Source: Trematomus loennbergii (taxonomy: Eukaryota > Chordata > Actinopteri > Perciformes > Nototheniidae). From it: 64,000 nucleotides of DNA. Below the pieces are notes generated by a model that was given only the letters and a program-made list of their open reading frames with translations, was not told the DNA's origin and did no database searches. The DNA lies in the NCBI GenBank assembly GCA_012861695.1, contig JAAOOA010000060.1:29979083-30043082 (forward strand), read 5' to 3'. Positions within the stretch are counted from its first letter, which is position 1. The number at the start of each line of letters is the position of its first letter. Of the stretch, positions 36,501 to 64,000 are shown piece after piece. A program made the translations under genes and the position numbers.

Positions 36501-36760
36501 ACTTCAAACATTCATCTGCTACTCAGTAGTATGTATCTAATACCTAATATATATATATCATTCCAATAACTTGTATATAGACTCGTACTGCACTATTCCA
36601 CATCATAACTTTATTTATTTTATAACTATTATTTTTTTGTATTGCTCATGCTCTTATTGTTATTATGTTATTATGTTGCATTGTTGGAGAAGCCTGTGAC
36701 ATAAGATTTTCAACTACATAATTACTCTGTAGCTATGTCAGATTGACAATAAAGAACTTG
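33549..36760 (+). mobile_element. L2/Rex-like LINE inserted in the Gypsy 5' LTR
   Basis: The insertion begins after CCAGAG at 33548 and ends at AATAAAGAACTTG (36760), where LTR sequence resumes. Comparison with the intact LTR copy at 29275-29822 shows about 10 bp of target (CTGGCGAATG) lost instead of duplicated. The endonuclease region (33700-34500) is split over frames; the reverse transcriptase is intact. It is close to full length. Confidence 0.85.
34305..36488 (+). CDS. LINE reverse transcriptase (open frame of 727 codons)
   Basis: This is the reverse transcriptase of the nested LINE, making cDNA at a nicked target. The frame opens inside the endonuclease C-terminus (GKSDHISLLLLPAYK) and continues through APGPDGIPGRVLRVC, NDYRPVALTSTIMKCFERLV, LQFAYRANRSTDDAI, FIDYSSAFNTIVPSKL, GAPQGCVLSPLLYSLF and the catalytic KFADDTTVI (FADD at about 35808-35819). 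The C-terminal region has SFRFLGVHITEDLTW and FFPRAVRLLKN before the stop. The true protein start is upstream, where the endonuclease is frameshifted; the ATG used here is simply the first in the open stretch. An open reverse transcriptase implies a young insertion. L2/CR1/Rex grouping is from motif style. Confidence 0.8.
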   Translation: MGLLINRDFTARCGVRCGRRFQHRQHEEGFAKILPTHHCPTRGGNILDHVYSPFRNGYKALPRPPFGKSDHISLLLLPAYKQKLKRDRPITRTVQRWSEESDAALQDCFASTDWSVFEDNNINTHTDTVICYIGKCIDDVVPKVSVRTFPNQKPWINSMRGKLKARTIAHRAGDLEEYRKSRYDLRRAIKNAKRQYKEKVESDFKGCNTRNMWAGLRTMTDYKGAAGGAAGVSACASLPDELNSFFARFESSRAVEVQRDQEPCPFVLNRADVCKSFKRVNPHKAPGPDGIPGRVLRVCAVQLAEVFTDIFNRSLLQSVVPTCLNTPHRSCPKKTIITCPNDYRPVALTSTIMKCFERLVKSFITSSLPESLDPLQFAYRANRSTDDAIALTLHTALSHLDPKNRNTYVRMLFIDYSSAFNTIVPSKLAIKLRDLGLNSALCDWILNFLTGRPQAVRVGNITSSTLILNTGAPQGCVLSPLLYSLFTHDCVATHSSNTIVKFADDTTVIGQITDDDETAYREEVENLTSWCQDNNLHLNISKTKELIVDYRKQQGEGHAPIAINGTTVERVKSFRFLGVHITEDLTWSLHTTTITKKARQRLFFLRRLRRFKMDSRILCNFYRCTIESILTGSMTAWYGSCTDLDRKALQRVVKTAQHITRTELPSMEDLYSQRLRKKSLRIIKDPHHPSHKLFFLLPSGRRYRSILARTRRFGDSFFPRAVRLLKN

Positions 36761-37166
36761 TAGTCAGGATGAGCTGGTGTGCGTGGAAGCACGGAGGAGA
36801 CTCAGACGAGGAGTCGGAGGCTGGACGTGGCAAGCAGAGCGGCAGGTGTGTGGATCTGGAACAGGAAAGAAGCAGGGTTAGGAAGGAATATCCTCTCACT
36901 AGGAGCATCAAAAAAGGTTACTAGGATAAATGCTAGTAGGCCTGGACGATAGTTTACCACTGAAGAATAAACGAAGAACTGGCGAAGTCTGAGGATGGGA
37001 ACCAGGGTTTTAAGCAGGTGCAGGTGAGTAGTGGCAATCAGTGAGATGAACAACAGCAGTGGAGGTGAGTTGGCGGGAATCAGAATGTAGGTCAGCCACG
37101 CCCAGCCAGGAAGACAGACAAACATAGAAGGGGAAAAGAAGGAGGAAGTACTGCAGATCCTCACAG

Positions 37167-38367
37167 AAACAAGTTTAGTATTCTAAAAACCAAGACTTTG
37201 TTTATTTGAAATCAGATGAAAACAAACTGTCACGGACCCTGCCGTGTTATCTATGATTAGATTACTATACGCTTTTCATTCATAATTTCAGCGGGAGGGA
37301 AGGGGAGCGGCGCTGAGGAACAGCAGAGTGCGGGTTGACAGGTGTCTGTGTTGAAATTCCCCTTATTGTGGATTAAGGGGAATGCAGAGACAGGCTACAA
37401 GTGTCTTAGGTTCAAGTTAGACAACTAATGTCTGGGTTAGTGTTCATGACAAGCACATTTTCCGTGCTTTCCAATAGTTTAAAATAGTTTTATTCCACTG
37501 TTAAATAACCTGTTCAATACAAACATGCCACTTGTAAAAATTAAATAAAATGTCTGTGAACTGATATTTGTTTAGTGAGCTTATTAGAGGATGTTCCCTG
37601 AAAGATTGTAAAATGTCAATGAAGATGTCAGACTTAGTATATTTGTTAATAATTACATACAATACATGGAATGTGTGTGTGTGTGTGTGTTCCACGTGAA
37701 TCTGCGGCCCCCTGGTGGCCAGTACATCAATGATGTGGCCCCCACCACCATCAAAGTTGCCCATCCCTGATCTAGATCCTCTGTCTCGAGCCAGTTAACT
37801 ACCGGGCCTTCTAGAGTACCCTGGAACCGAGGGAAACTCTGAAAGAATACGCCCATTAGCTACAAATCATATATGATTGTTGATCAAACTGTCAGTCCAA
37901 ATGTACGCTCTCATTCAGTGCAACGGCCAGGGCATTCTATCAAGGATATAGAATACCTTGGTTGAAGGATATTCTACCCAGAGACCCAGAACAAGATCTG
38001 GTTGCTTTCTTTTCAAACACAAAACCACTGAAATGCGTAGTGCATGGACCGAGAAGGACAAACAAATCAACGTAACACTGTAATATTACAGATCAACAAC
38101 ACAGATACGATTCTCATTTATTCATTTTCTATACATTTTATTACATTTTATTTATATAATTAAATCGATTTTTTGTTAGTTTTATCTGAGTGTTCCAGGG
38201 TATTCTCTGAATACCTTGAAGGCCCTGACGGTTCGCCACTGGTAAAGTGGCATGTAAGTTGTAACCGTATAATAAACGTATTATATTCTTTGCAAGCTCT
38301 TGCTGGGCCACATAAAATGAAGTCGCGGGCCGGATTTGGCCCCCGGGACTTGAGTTTGAGACCCCTG
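37167..38367. other. Right interior of the hAT composite
   Basis: Non-coding. It contains a (TG)10 run near 37673 and a GTTGCCCATCCCTGATCTAG segment (37758-37777) that resembles another transposon end, plus the hAT right terminus. No gene was seen. Confidence 0.5.
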
Positions 38368-38375
38368 GTCTAGGC

Positions 38376-38708
38376 AAAGAGTAAACCTTTATTTTGAAGA
38401 GTACAGCACAAACTAGCCAATCAGAAGCAAGGAGGCACTTCAGACCCACCCACCTATGGAAACAAAACATTGAGTGGTATACTTGTTTAACAGTAAAGAA
38501 AAACGAAAAAACGAGCTGAATTTCCGTTTTTCCGTTTTGGGGCAAAATTGAAAAACAAAAAAACGACCCGTTTCTGTTTTTGTTTTAGTTTAAATTAGAA
38601 CTAAAAAACAAACGGTTAAAACGTACCTTTGTCATAACCCAACCATTGCTGGGAATTATTATTATAATTCTCTCATCAACAGGATTCTTCTTCTTTTCCA
38701 GAGGGAAA
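38376..38708 (+). promoter_or_regulatory. lipoxygenase upstream region with 5' splice acceptor next to ATG
   Basis: TTCTTCTTCTTTTCCAG ends at 38700, eight bases before the lipoxygenase ATG, and looks like a strong acceptor. The ATG exon may therefore be preceded by a non-coding first exon upstream, which I could not locate. The rest is A-rich. Confidence 0.4.
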
Positions 38709-59705
<20,997 letters not shown>

Positions 59706-59888
59706 TGATCATAATGTGAGACCCTTAGCTGCCTGCTACATTTCGCTTAATAGCGGCGAGAAGGGGAAGAAATTCATATTCAGTTTTAAAGTATATACTG
59801 GAAAGAAACTACTGTCTGCTATATTTGTATGCTAATCTGTGATTTATATAGCATATTCAAGTTAAGTGTTTTTTAAGTTTTAAATCAG

Positions 59889-59894
59889 AATAAA
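59889..59894 (+). terminator. Polyadenylation signal AATAAA, 184 bp after the lipoxygenase stop
   Basis: Canonical hexamer downstream of the lipoxygenase stop codon at 59703-59705. A second AATAAA at 60288-60293 could serve a longer 3' UTR. Confidence 0.5.
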
Positions 59895-60293
59895 AACGTT
59901 TTGGGCATCTCTAATAATCGAGATACAGAGGGATCCTTTATGAGCCTGTTTGTTTTATGCCAGTAAGTTTACAGAATATAGTTATATTTTTGTGAAAAAA
60001 TACCAGCATGGTGCATATGCGAACAATTGCAAATACCCCTTTAAAAATCACAACATAGCCCAAGTTCCAAGCAAATTTGATCAGCATATTCTCTGGATTG
60101 ATTATCTCTTAACTTTTTAATGATTTTTCTCTATAATCTACAATTTCTTCATATTCTAGAAATGTGTTCCAATTTTGCTTTGTTGAAGAGTGAATTGTCA
60201 AGTTTGTGTGAAACTTTTTGCATGTGATACCTCCTTTGAATTGTATTAACTATCACTAAGTATTTTAAACTGACCACATTTAATCAAAATAAA

Positions 60294-60908
60294 GTTTGCT
60301 TATTCTACAATATTTTAATTGTTTGGGAGATCATTATTATGATTGTCATTACCTATCTTTATCATATTTATTGTTAGTTTTATCTGTAAAAATGTTGCTC
60401 TGTAGTCTGTTATAGGTTTGTAAATGTATAGGTATCAATGTATAGGTATATCAATGTATAGGTATCAATGGTCTGCAATACATTCCCCGCTTTACTCGCC
60501 TTTTCACTGCCATGGGATTCAATGTAAACAAATGCGCTGAAATGATGGGAGGAAGTTTTGGTAAAGGCCTATTTGGCACCATTAGTTTAAATTAGATTTA
60601 AGGAAATGACTGTAATAAGTAATCTGTGAACATTTTTGAATTGTTGAGCTAAAGAAGCCAGCAGTATTAGGAGTGAAAAGCCCATTTTGTTTTAATATGA
60701 GTCTCCACTTTCTCATGTTTTGATGGTAGGTGATAGCTAAGAAGCTTGTCTTTTGTTTGGTTTTGGTTAGGTTAGTTTAGGGTTCTTTGTGTTTAGAAGT
60801 TTTTGCTTATTATGATGCCATTTTTCTCACATCGGATGAAATTAAAACTGCAAATTAGATTTTCGAGTGTGCATTTCATGGTATGTCTAGGTTCCCCTAG
60901 ACCAGGGA
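60294..60908. other. Intergenic spacer with a small tandem repeat
   Basis: Three to four units of ATGTATAGGTATC lie at 60423-60470. No gene or terminal repeat otherwise. Confidence 0.5.
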
Positions 60909-61341
60909 TGTTGTGCACCGACAGAAATGCTAGAGAGATGCATGTTATTTACGTTTGCTTTCTCTCATTCCAGGCTTCCTGATTATTTTCACCTGTGTTT
61001 CCTGTGCTCATCAATGTCAGCCCCGCCCCTGATTGGTCCCACCTGTGTCTAGTTACCCTGTGCTTATATTCCCCTGTCTCCCAAGTGTTCTTTGTCAGTT
61101 CGTATTGTCTCTTGCTATGGTCAGGTCTATGCTCTTTGTGCTCTTGTAAAAGTTTGATTCCTCACTACGTGAGCGCTTTCATTTTGTTCCTCTATTTTTG
61201 TCATCTCGGTTAGAGATTTGATAGTTACCTTTTTGTTGTTCATTGCTGTATTTGGAAAATAAAGTATCTTACAAGTACTTTACCTCTGTCTCCCGGGTCG
61301 TGCAATTGGGTCCTACATCCTAAGTGTCTGAGTTCGTAACA
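60909..61341 (+). mobile_element. Gypsy 5' LTR
   Basis: It starts TGTTGTGCACC, ends GTTCGTAACA and is about 433 bp. AATAAA at 61258-61263 precedes a U5-like end. It is followed by GAACGAACTGACC (primer-binding region) and the gag ATG. The 3' LTR is outside the window, so the left boundary is inferred from the TG start. Confidence 0.7.
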
Positions 61342-61357
61342 GAACGAACTGACCATT

Positions 61358-62434
61358 ATGGACCCAGCCGACCCAAGAACGCTTCACGCAGCGCTGTCAG
61401 CACAGGGCGTGAAGATCTTTCATCACGAGGAACAGCTGGGCCTAGTCAACCAGGAAATGCAAGAACTAAGAGGACGCCAGGCCGGGATTCAGGAAGCATT
61501 ATCCACACAGATGCAACAACTGGTTGTCCAAATGAATCATTTTTTCACTCACCAACAGACTGCTCCTCCGGTGACGTCATCCACAACTGAGAGGTTGCCT
61601 GTCAATGCTCCAGCTGATTTCCCAAGTCAGGCTGTTTCTTCCCCTTTACGGCTGGCTCTTCCGGAGAGATTTTCCGGAGATTCTTCTAATTGCAGAGCCT
61701 TTTTGGTACAGTGCGATCTGCATTTTCAACACAACCCAGGAGCCTTTTCATCGGACCATGGTAAAGTGGCGTTTATTGTGTCTCATTTAACGGGAAGAGC
61801 TGCAGCCTGGGCTACTGCAGAATGGTCAAGAGAAACTGAACTATGTTACTCATTGACCGATTTCATAGAGACTATGACGTATTTTTGACCACTCATCGCC
61901 TGCTACAGAGGCCAGCAGAAAACTTTTTCATATACGCCAGCTCAACCGCCAGGTGGTTGATTACGCCATCGAGTTTCGCACAGCAGCAGCGGACAGCGGA
62001 TGGAATGTTCCGGCTCTTCGTGACGCCTTCATGACGGGACTTTCGGAACCGATAAAAGACCAGCTGGCTCCACTGGAGACACCCCGGGATCTGGAATCTC
62101 TCATCGCCGTGGCCATCCGGATCGATAACCGTCTTCGGGAAAGAGAGAGGGAGCGTCGACGCAACCGAGACGTTATTCCCAGCTCCCAGAATGCATCTTG
62201 GTGGGTCGCGCCGCCAGCCGAGGATGTCCAGCCCATGTTACCACACCGTCAGAGGATTACACTTCCGAATGGCTCCGGGGAACCCATGCAGCTGGGAAGA
62301 ACCAGGCTTTCTCTGGAGGAGAGGCAGCGCCGTCTACGGGAGGGTTGTTGTTTCTACTGCGGCCAGTCGGATCATCAACTCGCTTCATGCCCGGGAAAAG
62401 ATCGTGCTCACCAGTCAAAAGGAGGGCGCTGGTG
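61358..62434 (+). pseudogene. Gypsy gag with zinc knuckle, one frame change
   Basis: This is the structural protein of an LTR retrotransposon. Part 1 (61358-61888) begins MDPADPRTLHAALSAQGVKI and ends MTYF-stop after the ALPERFSGDSSNCRAFLVQC region. Part 2 (about 61900-62434, other frame) contains VVDYAIEFRTAAADSGWNVP and the nucleocapsid knuckle [14 protein letters not shown] (CX2CX4HX4C). A one-base deletion near 61885 accounts for the break, similar to the indels elsewhere. Gag of the minus-strand Gypsy at 29-37 kb has the same architecture. Confidence 0.8.
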
Positions 62435-64000
62435 AGCAAGTTTCCCGCAGACTTTCCTCCTCGACCTGTTACGCAGGTAAACATTTGTATTAACAATCAA
62501 ACCATTGACCAGGGTGTGTTAATAGACTCAGGGGCTGACGAAAGTCTTATGGACTGGGGCGTAGTAAATCAGCTAGAAATAAAGACTGTTCCGCTATCTC
62601 ATCCTATTAATGCCAGTGCCTTAGACGGCCGCTTGTTGTTCACAGTTACCCATTGCACTGAGCCCATTCAGATTACTGTGAATAAGGACCATACCGAGAG
62701 CATGCAATTCCATATTTTTGAGTCGGCTCAGCACCCGATTATATTGGGGTTTCCATGGCTAAAGATCCACAATCCTCACATTGACTGGCGTTCAGGGAAA
62801 ATTAAAGAATGGGGAGAGGATTGTATGGGCAGGTGTAAACTTTCACAACCTGTTAATGCACCAACAGACTCTCGTAAAATCATTATAGATCACCCCGACT
62901 ATCCTGATCTACAGAAGGTACCTTCCTGTTACCATGATTTAAGGAAGCCTTTAACAAATCCAAAGCCATGTCGCTACCTCCTCACCGAGTTTTTGACTGT
63001 CCCATTGATCTCTTACACGGGAGCCCCCATTCCCAAGGGGAAACTTTATTCGATTTCGAGACCTGAGAGAGCAGCAATGGACGAATACATTTCCTCTTCA
63101 CTCAAATCAGGAATTATCCGTCCTTCATCTTCTCCAGCCGGAGCGGGATTTTTCTTTGTGGGAAAGAAAGACGGGTCTCTGAGACCTTGCATAGACTACA
63201 GTCCACTAAATGACATTACGGTGAAGAACCGCTATCCTCTGCCACTCATGACATCTGCCTTTGAACTACTTCAAACTGCCAAAATATTCACCAAGTTAGA
63301 TTTAAGAAATGCATATCACTTGGTTAGAATAAGAAAAGGGGATGAGTGGAAGACAGGATTCAACACTCAGAGTGGTCACTATGAGTATCTAGTAATGCCT
63401 TTTGGACTATGCAATGCACCGGCTGTGTTTCAAGCTCTTGTGAATGAGGTTTTACGGGAATTTTTGAATATTTCAGTGTTTGTGTATCTGGATGATATTC
63501 TGATTTTCTCCCCAGACACTAAGTCTCATGTTAACCATGTCCGTCAGGTTTTGCAGAAACTGCTAGAGAATCAGTTATATGTCAAGGCAGAGAAGTGTGA
63601 GTTCCACACAAAAGAGGTATCCTTCTTAGGATACATAATCTCACCTAATCATATGCAAATGGATCCTGCTAAAATCAGTGCAGTATCCCAGTGGCCTACA
63701 CCAGACTCCAGGAAGAAGGTCCAACAGTTTCTAGGGTTTGCTAACTTCTATAGGAAGTTTATTAGGAATTTCAGTTCTGTTGCTGCCCCTCTACATGTTC
63801 TGACTTCTCCTAAGGTTCCTTTCAAGTGGACTCCCCAGGCGGACTTCGCTTTCCAACGTCTCAGAGAGAGATTCACATCAGCCCCCATACTCACCATTCC
63901 AGATCCCCAGCGCCAGTTTATGGTCGAGGTTGATGCTTCCAATGAGGGAATTGGAGGAGTACTGTCTCAACGTTCTGCAGAAGACAACAAGATGCATCCA
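62435..64000 (+). pseudogene. Gypsy pol (protease, reverse transcriptase, start of RNase H), truncated by window end
   Basis: In order: retropepsin motif [13 protein letters not shown] (about 62517), a [18 protein letters not shown] segment, reverse transcriptase with [39 protein letters not shown] and the catalytic [10 protein letters not shown] (about 63478), then [38 protein letters not shown] and the RNase H start [17 protein letters not shown]. It begins in a frame offset from gag. Between about 62935 and 63030 the frame shifts and returns through small indels; otherwise the reverse transcriptase is open to the window end. Integrase is not visible. It is a fairly young element, possibly autonomous in origin. 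Confidence 0.85.

Larger units (their letters stand above)
29275..37166 (-). mobile_element. Gypsy (Metaviridae-type) LTR retrotransposon, internally deleted, split by a LINE
   Basis: The element runs right to left. The 5' LTR is 37166-33228 (begins TGTGAGGATCTGCAG, ends GAAGCGTAACA, interrupted by the LINE at 33549-36760). Gag starts at 33211, and the pol products extend to about 29783. The 3' LTR copy (29275-29822) lacks both ends: the start of U3 is missing where it meets pol, and about 75 bp of the distal end are missing. It is nested in the hAT element. The two LTRs are very similar over shared parts, suggesting fairly recent insertion. Confidence 0.82.
28690..38367. mobile_element. hAT-type composite with perfect 8-bp target duplication
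   Basis: The left end CAGGGGTGTCAAACTCA and right end TGAGTTTGAGACCCCTG are inverted repeats. The flanks GTCTAGGC at 28682-28689 and 38368-38375 are identical, an 8-bp target duplication characteristic of hAT transposons. The original element was about 1.8 kb (28690-29274 plus 37167-38367). The rest is a Gypsy element inserted inside it, itself split by a LINE. No hAT transposase domain is readable. A poly(C) run sits at 29018-29034. Confidence 0.85.

Noticed and set aside
36802..37164. A 120-codon minus-strand frame
   Set aside because: It is LTR sequence (U3 region), shared with 29547-29831.

Overview
The window reads as nuclear DNA of a ray-finned fish, probably a percomorph teleost; the species cannot be named from sequence alone. 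Reasons: spliced vertebrate genes with GT/AG introns, a CYP2U1-HADH gene pair in the order and orientation known from other vertebrates, tRNA-derived fish SINEs, L2/Rex-like LINEs with (TTGCC)n-type tails, and many hAT, Harbinger and TTAA-target miniature transposons. Three host genes are recognisable. Most of the remaining sequence is transposon-derived, much of it nested.

Layout. 1-1418: first coding exon of hadh (minus strand) and part of its intron 1. 1419-3589: intergenic, with a CCCGGG-bearing minisatellite and remnants of a C48 (Ulp1-like) peptidase gene. 3590-7742: all five coding exons of cyp2u1 (minus strand), with three CCAAT boxes upstream. 7990-17000: repeat-rich spacer holding a GC-rich DIRS-like gag relic, a Harbinger-type MYB-like gene, LINE 3' ends and an inverted-repeat pair near 8.4 and 10.5 kb. 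17.28-21.08 kb: a LINE interrupted by an LTR and by another LINE. 21.2-28.6 kb: microsatellites, SINEs, MITEs and a long-armed inverted-repeat element. 28690-38367: a hAT element with a perfect 8-bp target duplication, filled by a minus-strand Gypsy element whose 5' LTR contains an L2/Rex-like LINE. 38709-59705: a 14-exon arachidonate lipoxygenase gene (plus strand) whose last intron carries a second hAT composite (49923-59293), also with a perfect 8-bp target duplication. 60909-64000: a plus-strand Gypsy element (5' LTR, gag, protease, reverse transcriptase) running off the window.

The host genes act in lipid metabolism: HADH in mitochondrial beta-oxidation, CYP2U1 in fatty-acid hydroxylation, and the lipoxygenase in oxygenation of polyunsaturated fatty acids. 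Shared chemistry does not show co-regulation. Only hadh and cyp2u1 are a known syntenic pair.

Two cautions. First, both complete host genes have correct splice sites, catalytic motifs and stops but carry five one- or two-base frame breaks (two in cyp2u1, three in the lipoxygenase), mostly in homopolymers. Residual sequencing indels explain this better than gene death. Second, transposon family names rest on protein motifs and terminal structure, not on library searches. I saw no CRISPR array, rRNA gene or functional tRNA gene. I did not find an undescribed gene system. The most unusual items are the nested hAT composites, a copied lipoxygenase exon-intron junction inside intron 7, and an uncharacterised inverted-repeat element with a possible first exon at about 50.99 kb.
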